Shown: positions 57,527 to 64,000 of the stretch, in pieces
Layout of the letters: every line of letters begins with the position of its first letter
Position numbering within the stretch: position 1 is the first letter of the stretch
Assembly (NCBI RefSeq): GCF_035978755.1
Contig: NZ_CP108414.1
Coordinates: 6,200,001-6,264,000 of the forward strand
Length of the DNA: 64,000 nucleotides
Source: Streptomyces sp. NBC_01298
GTDB lineage: Bacteria > Actinomycetota > Actinomycetes > Streptomycetales > Streptomycetaceae
Direction of reading: 5' to 3'
Program-made: the position numbers and the translations under genes
The notes under the pieces: generated by a model
What the model saw: the letters and a program-made list of their open reading frames with translations, nothing else
What the model was told of the DNA's origin: nothing
Database searches by the model: none

Positions 57527-58021
57527 GTGACGACACGTGGAGTCCTGTACGTGCACTCCGCACCGCGCGCGCTCTGCCCGCACGTGGAATGGGCTGTTGC
57601 GGGGGTGCTCGGGGTGCGGGTGAACCTCGACTGGATCCGTCAGCCCGCCTCCCCGGGCACCTGGAGAGCCGAGTTCTCCTGGCAGGCCGAGGCGGGCACC
57701 GCCTCGAAACTCGCCTCCGCGCTGCGCGGATGGCACCTGCTCCGCTTCGAAGTGACCGCGGAACCCTGTCCGACCGCCGAGGGCGAGCGCTACAGCTCCA
57801 CCCCGCACCTGGGCATCTTCCACGCCGTCACCGGCATGCACGGCGACATCCTGATCCCCGAGGACCGGCTGCGCGCCGCCCTCGCCCGGTCCGCGCACGG
57901 CGAGACGGACCTGGAGGAGGAGATCGCCAAACTGCTCGGCAAACCCTGGGACGACGAGCTCGAACCCTTCCGCTACGCGGGCGAGGGCGCCCCGGTGCGC
58001 TGGCTCCACCAGGTCGTCTGA
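57527..58021 (+). CDS. DUF3145 family protein
   Basis: A 164-residue actinobacterial conserved protein. The whole chain matches the family as remembered: TTRGVLYVHSAPRALCPHVEW at the N-terminus, VRVNLDWIRQPASPGTWRAEFSW, LRFEVTAEPCPTAEGERYSSTPHLGIFHA, and the C-terminal LLGKPWDDELEPFRYAGEG. Function is unknown. It lies beside the fab cluster, as I recall it does in other actinomycetes, but is convergent with it. GTG at 57527 has GGAGG 5 nt upstream. Confidence 0.88.
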   Translation: MTTRGVLYVHSAPRALCPHVEWAVAGVLGVRVNLDWIRQPASPGTWRAEFSWQAEAGTASKLASALRGWHLLRFEVTAEPCPTAEGERYSSTPHLGIFHAVTGMHGDILIPEDRLRAALARSAHGETDLEEEIAKLLGKPWDDELEPFRYAGEGAPVRWLHQVV

Positions 58022-58137
58022 GGCCCCCCCTTTGCGCCTAAACCGGCGCCGCTCTCGCGGACCTGGTTGCTCGCCGTTGGGGTTCCTCAATTGATGGTTG
58101 CGGTGCTCGTCGTTTGGACACCGCAACCGGCACGCAG

Positions 58138-58172
58138 AAGGCCCCGTCCGGCAGATGCCGAGCGGGGCCCTT
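58138..58172 (-). terminator. Terminator of the fab operon
   Basis: AAGGCCCCG and CGGGGCCCTT pair at the base, with CGGCA/TGCCG inside, forming a long hairpin 16 bp past the fabF stop. It also faces the convergent DUF3145 gene. Confidence 0.75.
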
Positions 58173-58187
58173 CGCGCGTGCGGTGAC

Positions 58188-59465
58188 TCAGACAGTCCTG
58201 AAGGCCAGGGAGACGTTGTGGCCGCCGAAGCCGAAGGAGTTGTTGATCGCGGAGATCGGGCCGTCGGCGGGGAGCTTGCGGGGCTCGTCGCGCACGATGT
58301 CCGCGTCGATGTCGTCGTCGATGTCGTCGAGGTTGATCGTCGGCGGGGCGAGGCGGTGGTACAGCGCCAGCACCGTCGCGACGGTCTCGATGCCGCCCGC
58401 GCCACCCAGGAGGTGACCGGTCATCGACTTCGTGGCCGAGATCGCGATGTGGTCGAGGTCCTCGCCCAGCACCTTGCGCAGGGCCTTCAGCTCGGCCGTG
58501 TCACCCTGCGGGGTGGACGTGGCGTGCGCGTTCACGTGGACCAGCTCGGCCGGGTCCAGGCCCGTGTTGTCGAGCAGGTTCTGCAGCGCGGCCGAGACGC
58601 CGCGGCCGGTGGGCTCCGGCTGCGCGATGTGGTGGCTGTCCGCGGACAGGCCCTGGCCCAGCACCTCGCAGTAGACGCGGGCGCCGCGCGCGGCGGCGTG
58701 CTCCGCGGACTCCAGGACCACGACGCCCGCGCCCTCGCCGAGGACGAAGCCGTCGCGGGCCTTGTCGTACGGACGCGAGGCCGTGGTCGGGTTCTCGTTG
58801 TTCTTGGACATCGCCATCATGTTGGCGAACGCCGCGATCGGCAGCGGGTGGATGGCCGCCTCGGTACCGCCGGCGACGACCACGTCGGCACGGCCGGTAC
58901 GGATCATCTCGACGGCGTAGCCGATGGCCTCGGCGCCGGAGGCGCAGGCGCTGACCGGAGTGTGCACGCCCGCGCGGGCGTTGACCTCCAGGCCGACGTT
59001 GGCCGACGGACCGTTGGGCATGAGCATGGGGACGGTGTGCGGGGAGACCCGGCGCACACCCTTTTCCTTCAGTACGTCGTACTGGTCGAGCAGGGTGGTC
59101 ACGCCGCCGATGCCGGAAGCGATGACGGTGCCCAGGCGCTCGGGCGCGATGGAAGCGCCCGTCGTCGTCTCTGCGCCCGCCGGGGCGGTGTAACCGGCGT
59201 CGGCCCACGCCTCGCGGGCCGCGATGATCGCGAACTGGGCCGAGCGGTCCAGCTTGCGGGCCAGCGGCCGGGGGAGGACCTCATTCGGGTCCACGGCGGC
59301 GGTGGCGGCGATACGGACCGGGAGTTCGGCGAAGCGCTCACCTTCGAGGGGCCTTACGCCGGAACGGCCGGCAAGCAGGCCTTCCCAGGTCGAAGCGCTG
59401 TCGCCACCCAGCGGAGTGGTTGCGCCGATACCGGTGACGACCACGGTGCGATTGGTCGGGCTCAC
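58188..59465 (-). CDS. fabF: 3-oxoacyl-[ACP] synthase II (KAS II)
   Basis: A 425-residue elongating ketosynthase of fatty acid synthase II. It condenses malonyl-ACP with acyl-ACP. The catalytic Cys is C174 in VSACASGAEA. The two catalytic histidines are in NAHATSTPQGD and KSMTGHLLGGAG. The start VVVTGIGATTPLG and the end INNSFGFGGHNVSLAF are standard. It is the last gene of fabD-fabH-acpP-fabF. The GTG at 59465 has GGAG about 11 nt upstream and lies 76 bp after acpP. Confidence 0.97.
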   Translation of the reverse strand: MSPTNRTVVVTGIGATTPLGGDSASTWEGLLAGRSGVRPLEGERFAELPVRIAATAAVDPNEVLPRPLARKLDRSAQFAIIAAREAWADAGYTAPAGAETTTGASIAPERLGTVIASGIGGVTTLLDQYDVLKEKGVRRVSPHTVPMLMPNGPSANVGLEVNARAGVHTPVSACASGAEAIGYAVEMIRTGRADVVVAGGTEAAIHPLPIAAFANMMAMSKNNENPTTASRPYDKARDGFVLGEGAGVVVLESAEHAAARGARVYCEVLGQGLSADSHHIAQPEPTGRGVSAALQNLLDNTGLDPAELVHVNAHATSTPQGDTAELKALRKVLGEDLDHIAISATKSMTGHLLGGAGGIETVATVLALYHRLAPPTINLDDIDDDIDADIVRDEPRKLPADGPISAINNSFGFGGHNVSLAFRTV

Positions 59466-59541
59466 AGGAATTCTTTCTCCACGTTTCAGGGGGTGAATTG
59501 TCACGGCGCCACCGCCAGGTGGCGACAAACGCTCGTCAGGC

Positions 59542-59790
59542 TCAGGCCTGGTTGTCGAGGATGTACTTCGCGGCGTCGCCGACGGTCTTGAGACCCTTGA
59601 CGTCCTCGTCCGGGATCTTCACCTCGAAGCGCTCTTCGGCGGCGACGACGACCTCGACCATGGACAGCGAGTCGACGTCCAGGTCGTCGGTGAAGGACTT
59701 CTCGAGCTGGACGTCCTCGACCGGGATGCCGGCGATCTCGTTCACGATCTCCGCGAGACCTTCGACGATTTCTTCCTGGGTGAAGGCCAT
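59542..59790 (-). CDS. acpP: Acyl carrier protein
   Basis: An 82-residue fatty acid ACP. The phosphopantetheine site is Ser41 in DDLDVDSLSMVEV. The acidic helix II that docks to fab enzymes follows. GAAGGAG stands 7 nt before the ATG, a strong site that suits the high ACP level needed. It is the third gene of the fab operon. Confidence 0.97.
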   Translation of the reverse strand: MAFTQEEIVEGLAEIVNEIAGIPVEDVQLEKSFTDDLDVDSLSMVEVVVAAEERFEVKIPDEDVKGLKTVGDAAKYILDNQA

Positions 59791-59853
59791 GTTGGCGCTC
59801 CTTCTATATAGCTAGCTGGGGTCGAACGGAGTCCGGGATGTGGATCCCGGGCC

Positions 59854-60858
59854 CTAGGGGAGGGTAACGACCGTGGCGGCGTAGACGAGCCCCGCCCCGA
59901 AGCCGATGACGAGCGCGGTGTCGCCGCTCTTCGCCGCTCCGGTCGCCAGGAGCCGCTCCATTGCGAGCGGGATCGAGGCGGCCGAGGTGTTGCCGGTGGT
60001 TTCGATGTCACGGGCGACCGTGACGTGCTCCGGCAGCTTCAGAGTCTTCACCATCGAGTCGATGATCCGCATGTTCGCCTGGTGCGGAATGAAGACGTCC
60101 AGGTCATCGGCGGTGATCCCGGCTGCGTCGAGCGCCTGCTGGGCCACCTTGGCCATCTCGAAGACGGCCCAGCGGAACACCGCCTGGCCCTCCTGCGTGA
60201 TGGCCGGAAATTTTTCGCCGCCGTCCTTGCCGAGGTACTCGTCCCACGGCACGGTCTGCTTGATGGTCTCCGACTTGTCGCCCTCCGAACCCCACACCGT
60301 GGGGCCGATGGCCGGCTCGTCCGAGGGGCCGACGACCACGGCGCCCGCGCCGTCACCGAAGAGGAAGGCCGTCGCGCGGTCCTCCAGGTCGGTCAGGTCC
60401 GAGAGCCGCTCCACGCCGATGACGAGGACGTACTCCGCGGAACCCTCGACGACGAGCCCCTTGGCCAGGGTCAGGCCGTAGCCGAACCCCGCGCAGCCCG
60501 CGGAGATGTCGAAGGCGGCGGGCTTGCCCGCGCCGATGCGGTGCGCGATCTCGGTCGCCACGGCCGGGGTCTGCTTGAAGTGCGACACCGTCGAGACGAT
60601 CACGGCGCCGATCTTCTCCGGGGCGATCCCGGCGGCGGCCAGGGCCTTGCCCGAGGCCTCCACCGACATCGCGGCGACGGTCTCCTGGGGGGAGGCCCAG
60701 TGCCGCGTGGCGATGCCGGAGCGGGACCGGATCCACTCGTCGGAGGAGTCGATGGTTTCGAGGATGACCTCGTTCGGCACCACGCGGATCGGACGGTAGC
60801 CGCCGACACCGAGGATGCGGGCGTACGGGGAGCCCTTGGCAGGCTTGATCTTCGACAT
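59854..60858 (-). CDS. fabH: 3-oxoacyl-[ACP] synthase III (KAS III)
   Basis: A 334-residue initiating ketosynthase that condenses an acyl-CoA starter with malonyl-ACP; in Streptomyces these starters are often branched. The catalytic Cys is C122 in ISAGCAGFGYGL. The His is in FIPHQANMRIID and the Asn in TTGNTSAASIP. The start ARILGVGGYRPIRVVPN is typical. GAAGGAG lies about 10 nt before the ATG, and the gene begins 19 bp after fabD. Confidence 0.97.
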   Translation of the reverse strand: MSKIKPAKGSPYARILGVGGYRPIRVVPNEVILETIDSSDEWIRSRSGIATRHWASPQETVAAMSVEASGKALAAAGIAPEKIGAVIVSTVSHFKQTPAVATEIAHRIGAGKPAAFDISAGCAGFGYGLTLAKGLVVEGSAEYVLVIGVERLSDLTDLEDRATAFLFGDGAGAVVVGPSDEPAIGPTVWGSEGDKSETIKQTVPWDEYLGKDGGEKFPAITQEGQAVFRWAVFEMAKVAQQALDAAGITADDLDVFIPHQANMRIIDSMVKTLKLPEHVTVARDIETTGNTSAASIPLAMERLLATGAAKSGDTALVIGFGAGLVYAATVVTLP

Positions 60859-60877
60859 GCTGAGTGGGCTCCTTCTC

Positions 60878-61810
60878 TCAGACCGCGTGCTCGGTGACGA
60901 GAGCCGCGGCCTTGTCGAGATCGTCCGGGGTCTTCAGCGCCACGCTCGGTACGCCCTTCAGCGCGCGCTTGGCCAGACCCGTCAGGGTGCCACCGGGAGA
61001 CAGCTCGACGATCCCGGTGACGCCCAGTGCGGCGAACGTCTCCATGCACAGGTCCCAGCGGACCGGGTTGGCCACCTGGCCAACCAGCCGGGCGACGACG
61101 TCGGCGCCCGTGGTCACGACCTGACCATCCTTGTTCGATACGTACGTCAGCGCCGGGTCGGCCGGGGAGAGGGCCGTGGCGGCCTTCTCCAGACCGGCGA
61201 CCGCCGGAGCCATGTGGTGCGTGTGGAAGGCGCCCGCGACCTTGAGGGCGACGACCTTCATGGAACCCTCGGGCTTCTCGGCCTCCAGGGCCGCGATCTG
61301 CTCCATGGTCCCCGCGGCGACGATCTGGCCCGCGCCGTTGACGTTCGCCGCGGTCAGACCCAGCTTCTCCAGGTGGGCGACGACGACGTCCGGGTCCCCG
61401 CCGAGCACGGCGGCCATGCCCGTCGCGGTGGTCGCCGCGGCCTCGGCCATGGCGAGCCCGCGGGTGCGTACGAAGGACAGCGCGTCCGCGTCGGACAGCA
61501 CCCCGGCGTACGCGGCGGCGGTGATCTCGCCGACGCTGTGGCCCGCCACCGCGCCGAAGGCGCCGGGGCCGGCCTTGGTGGTCAGCTCGGCCGCGGCGAG
61601 GAGGCCGGCGGCCACCAGCAGGGGCTGTGCGACGGCCGTGTCGCGGATCTCGTCCGCGTCGGCCTTGGTGCCGTAGTGGGCAAGGTCGAGCCCGATGGCG
61701 TCCGACCAGCCGGCGACGCGGTCAGCGGCGCCGGGCAGTTCGAGCCAGGGAGTCAGGAAGCCGGGCGTCTGTGCGCCTTGGCCGGGAGCGACGAGTACGA
61801 GCACCCTCAC
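60878..61810 (-). CDS. fabD: Malonyl-CoA:ACP transacylase
   Basis: A 310-residue transacylase that loads malonyl groups onto ACP for fatty acid and often polyketide synthesis. The N-terminal LVAPGQGAQTPGFL and the nucleophile Ser92 in VAGHSVGEITA are diagnostic. The catalytic His is in VAGAFHTHHMAPA. It is the first gene of the fab operon. The GTG at 61810 is preceded only by AAGAGAGAG; a GTG two codons later is possible. A FasR-type operator lies about 65 bp upstream. Confidence 0.97.
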   Translation of the reverse strand: MRVLVLVAPGQGAQTPGFLTPWLELPGAADRVAGWSDAIGLDLAHYGTKADADEIRDTAVAQPLLVAAGLLAAAELTTKAGPGAFGAVAGHSVGEITAAAYAGVLSDADALSFVRTRGLAMAEAAATTATGMAAVLGGDPDVVVAHLEKLGLTAANVNGAGQIVAAGTMEQIAALEAEKPEGSMKVVALKVAGAFHTHHMAPAVAGLEKAATALSPADPALTYVSNKDGQVVTTGADVVARLVGQVANPVRWDLCMETFAALGVTGIVELSPGGTLTGLAKRALKGVPSVALKTPDDLDKAAALVTEHAV

Positions 61811-61872
61811 ACTCTCTCTTGTGTTCGGTCCGCGCCGCCCGTGGGGACAGGGACGAAGAACCATCGGGGTAA

Positions 61873-61889
61873 TTGTTGATGTCCGACAA
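61873..61889 (-). promoter_or_regulatory. Probable FasR operator before fabD
   Basis: TTGT (61873-61876) and ACAA (61886-61889) form an inverted repeat around 9 bp in the 83-bp gap between fasR and fabD. On the minus strand TTGTCG and GATGGT with 18-bp spacing give a possible -35/-10 pair that overlaps it. FasR activates the fab promoter in S. coelicolor, so this is the expected place for its site. The exact site is inferred. Confidence 0.4.
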
Positions 61890-61893
61890 AAGC

Positions 61894-63111
61894 TTAGGAC
61901 TGAGGATCGCCGTCGGCTAGACGTCCGAGGATCAGGGCGATTCGCAGCGTGAACGCGGAGCGGACATCAGAGGGCGACCAGCCGGTGACGTCTGTCACAC
62001 GTCGCAGCCGGTAGCGCACGGTGTTCGGGTGTACGAACAGCATCCGGGCCGCGCCTTCCAGGCTGCTCGCCTGCTCCAGATAAACACTCAGCGTTTCCAG
62101 GAGGGCCGAGCCCGCCTCTTCGAGCGGTCTGTAGATCTCCTCCACCAACTGCTCGCGGGCCGCAGGGTCGGAGGCGATGGCGCGTTCGGGCAGGAGATCA
62201 TCCGCGAGGACCGGCCTCGGTGCGTCCTGCCACGCCGTACAGGCCTTGAGTCCGGCCGCGGCGGCCTGCGCCGATTTCGTGGCGTTCAGCAGGTCCGGGA
62301 CCACCGGTCCGGCGACCACCGCACCCGCCGCGAACGGCCCGATCAGCGACTTCGCCACCTGCATGGGATTGTCGCTGCCGCCCGCGATCACCACGAGCCG
62401 GTCACCCAGCACACCGGTGAGCACCTGCAGCTTGTGGTGGCGGGCCGCCCGCCGGATCGCCTCGACCGTCAGCTCGCTGTCGCCCTCCGGCGCCGTGCCC
62501 AGCACCACGCACACGTGCTCGGGGGAGTTCCAGCCGAGGGCCGCGGCCCGGGACAGCGCGCCCTCGTCGGCCTCCCCGGACAGCACCGCGTTGACCACCA
62601 GGGACTCCAGCCGGGCGTCCCACGCACCGCGTGCCTCGGCGGCCTGGGCGTACACCTGGGCGGTCGCGAAGGCGATCTCCCGGGCGTACACGAGCAGGGC
62701 CTCGCGCAGGATCGACTCGTCGCCGGGCGCGGCGACCTCGTCGATCGCGGTCTCCATGACCTCGATCGTGGTCCGCACCATCTCGACGGTCTGGCGCAGG
62801 GTGATCGCCCGGGTCAGCTCGCGCGGAGCCGTCCCGAAGACATCGGTGGAGATCGCCTGGGGGGTCTCCGGATGCCGGAACCACTCGGTGAACGCGGCGA
62901 TGCCGGCCTGGGCGACCAGGCCGATCCAGGACCGGTTCTCCGGCGGCATCGCCCGGTACCACGACAGCGTCTCGTCCATGCGCGCGATGGCGTTGGCGGC
63001 GAGCCGGCCGGAAGACTTCTCCAGTCGGCGCAGCGTCGCCGCGTGCGGATGGGCCGGAGCCGGATGTGCGGGATGGGCCGCGGGTGAATGCTCACGTTCG
63101 GGTTGGGGCAC
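61894..63111 (-). CDS. fasR: PucR-family transcriptional activator of the fab operon (FasR-like)
   Basis: A 405-residue regulator. Most of the chain is an N-terminal sensor (helical, then a GGDEF-like-fold middle, VCVVLGTAPEGDSELTVEAIRRAARHH in consecutive pieces). The C-terminal PucR helix-turn-helix is unmistakable: LSVYLEQASSLEGAARMLFVHPNTVRYRLRRV in consecutive pieces, then SPSDVRSAFTLRIALIL. Its place directly upstream of fabD, on the same strand, matches FasR (SCO2386) of S. coelicolor, which activates fabDHPF. The GTG at 63111 has no ribosome binding site; CAGTCT stands 6 nt before it. Confidence 0.92.
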   Translation of the reverse strand: MPQPEREHSPAAHPAHPAPAHPHAATLRRLEKSSGRLAANAIARMDETLSWYRAMPPENRSWIGLVAQAGIAAFTEWFRHPETPQAISTDVFGTAPRELTRAITLRQTVEMVRTTIEVMETAIDEVAAPGDESILREALLVYAREIAFATAQVYAQAAEARGAWDARLESLVVNAVLSGEADEGALSRAAALGWNSPEHVCVVLGTAPEGDSELTVEAIRRAARHHKLQVLTGVLGDRLVVIAGGSDNPMQVAKSLIGPFAAGAVVAGPVVPDLLNATKSAQAAAAGLKACTAWQDAPRPVLADDLLPERAIASDPAAREQLVEEIYRPLEEAGSALLETLSVYLEQASSLEGAARMLFVHPNTVRYRLRRVTDVTGWSPSDVRSAFTLRIALILGRLADGDPQS

Positions 63112-63178
63112 GTGACAAGACTGCCTTATCGGAACCGCTGCGCGGAGTCCGGTCCCGTCCCGGGCCGCGCTCCGGGGC

Positions 63179-63184
63179 TACGGT
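63179..63184 (+). promoter_or_regulatory. -10 box TACGGT for a leaderless transcript
   Basis: TACGGT lies 7 nt before the ATG at 63192. The intervening GGCCCCC is not a ribosome binding site. Confidence 0.45.
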
Positions 63185-63191
63185 GGCCCCC

Positions 63192-63863
63192 ATGATCGAT
63201 GTACGCCGAAGCCCCGACCGGTACGAGGGCGGGGACCCGGGATCCGGGATCACCACCCGGCACGCCTTCTCCTTCGGCGCGCACTACGACCCCGACAACC
63301 TGCGGTTCGGCCCGGTCCTGGCGTGCAACGAGGAGAGCCTCGCCCCCGGCGCGGGCTTCGACGAGCACCCCCACAGCCACACCGAGATCGTGACCTGGGT
63401 GGCCGAGGGCGAGCTCACCCACCGGGACGCCGAGGGCGCCACCACCCTGGTGCGGCCCGGTGACGTACAGCACCTCGGCGCGGCGTCCGGGACCCGGCAC
63501 GCGGAGCGCAACGACGGCTCCGGTCCGCTGCGGTTCGTCCAGATGTGGCTGGCCCCGGCCGATCCGGCCGGGGAGCCCTCGTACGCGCTGGTCCGGGGGA
63601 TCGCCGACGGCACGCCCTACGCCGTGCCGGCCGCCGGGGCCGTCCTGCACGTACGGCGTCCCGGCGCGGGCGAGCGGGTGGCCGTACCGGCCGCCGGGCG
63701 GGTGTACCTGCACGTCGTACGGGGAGACCTGCGGCTGGACGGCGGATCCGCGGACGGCGCCGAGGAACTCAGCCCCGGGGACTCGGTGCGGATCACCGGC
63801 GAGCCGGAGCTGGAACTGGTCGCCGGCTCGCCGGCCGAGGTGCTGATCTGGGAGTTCGCGTAG
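63192..63863 (+). CDS. Pirin-like bicupin protein
   Basis: A 223-residue pirin-family protein. The N-terminal cupin carries the metal ligands in DEHPHSHTEIVTWVAEGELTH (two His, one His, Glu) and the following PGDVQHLGAASGTRHAERND. The C-terminal cupin is shorter and without a full ligand set. Bacterial relatives such as YhhW act as quercetin dioxygenases; the real substrate is unknown. It is divergent from fasR over 80 bp. The start is set by the -10 box 7 nt ahead. Confidence 0.9.
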   Translation: MIDVRRSPDRYEGGDPGSGITTRHAFSFGAHYDPDNLRFGPVLACNEESLAPGAGFDEHPHSHTEIVTWVAEGELTHRDAEGATTLVRPGDVQHLGAASGTRHAERNDGSGPLRFVQMWLAPADPAGEPSYALVRGIADGTPYAVPAAGAVLHVRRPGAGERVAVPAAGRVYLHVVRGDLRLDGGSADGAEELSPGDSVRITGEPELELVAGSPAEVLIWEFA

Positions 63864-63914
63864 ACGTGGCCCGTAGGCGCAGGTCCCGCATTTCCCGTAG
63901 GACCCGCAGGGGCC

Positions 63915-64000
63915 TCAGCGGGTCCTGAGCTCGGCGAGCACCGCGTCGGTGAACGGCGGCCAGGCCTCGACCGCCCAGGGCCCGAAGGCGCGGTCGGTCA
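63915..64000 (-). CDS. C-terminal end of an unidentified protein (truncated by window edge)
   Basis: The last 27 codons and TGA of a minus-strand gene are inside the window, ending FGPWAVEAWPPFTDAVLAEL and RTR. Third-position GC is coding-like. Too short to assign. Confidence 0.6.
   Translation of the reverse strand, partial: TDRAFGPWAVEAWPPFTDAVLAELRTR

Overview
This window looks like chromosomal DNA of a Streptomyces or close relative. GC is very high and third-codon-position GC is strongly biased. Many starts are GTG. The gene content is typical: the fabD-fabH-acpP-fabF cluster with a FasR-like PucR regulator, an HrdA-like sigma factor, dnaG, dgt, assimilatory nitrate reductase, AccA/D-like carboxyltransferase, DUF3145 and a class F sortase. 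About 54 intact or partial protein genes, three tRNAs and several regulatory or repeat elements can be supported. From memory, the order nasA / dnaG / hrdA / ABC exporter / fab resembles one core-chromosome arm of S. coelicolor, but I could not check this.

Layout. 0-4.6 kb: 5' end of an FAD oxidoreductase behind a GlnR-like box, a ferric-reductase-type flavocytochrome, a TSUP permease, a methyltransferase and a membrane protein. 4.6-11 kb: DHA2 MFS pump with divergent XRE-cupin regulator, class F sortase with a secreted protein, a 169-bp MITE, and an orphan histidine kinase coupled to a lipoprotein. 11-24.7 kb: dnaG, ferredoxin reductase, dgt, CbiX-type chelatase, YdcF/SanA protein, SDR, nasA with a GlnR-like box, a nucleotidyltransferase gene split by an in-frame amber codon, and the hrdA-like sigma gene. 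24.7-31 kb: a heterodimeric ABC exporter, a cupin, an FGGY sugar kinase and a YtxH-like protein. 31-34 kb: two identical tRNA-Asn genes and a CAT-anticodon tRNA, followed by about 1 kb of apparently decayed DNA, an MFS gene and the C-terminal stump of an epimerase gene.

34-44.4 kb: YbdK-type carboxylate-amine ligase, MFS, a cupin/AraC divergent pair, a secreted phytase-like esterase, a carboxyltransferase, a fold-back repeat, and a two-gene operon of an MreB-like protein and a GAF-domain histidine-kinase-like protein. 44.6-58 kb: secreted lipase, zinc-ribbon membrane protein, MarR/quinone-reductase-like/Ohr redox group, EI24 protein, imine-reductase-like enzyme with HxlR regulator, methyltransferase, nitrilase-family hydrolase, TetR/GH3 beta-glucosidase, GDSL lipoprotein and DUF3145. 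58-64 kb: fatty acid synthase II core operon with its activator, and a pirin-like bicupin.

The most unusual items are: (1) the MreB-like protein whose phosphate-2 ATPase motif is degenerate, translationally coupled to a GAF histidine kinase whose ATP-binding domain is also degenerate; (2) the amber-split nucleotidyltransferase; (3) a MITE inserted at the stop codon of a kinase gene and flanked by CTAG duplications; (4) at least a dozen genes with a TANNNT box 5-7 nt before the start codon and no ribosome binding site, which looks like widespread leaderless transcription. All functions are read from sequence motifs by eye; no searches were run.
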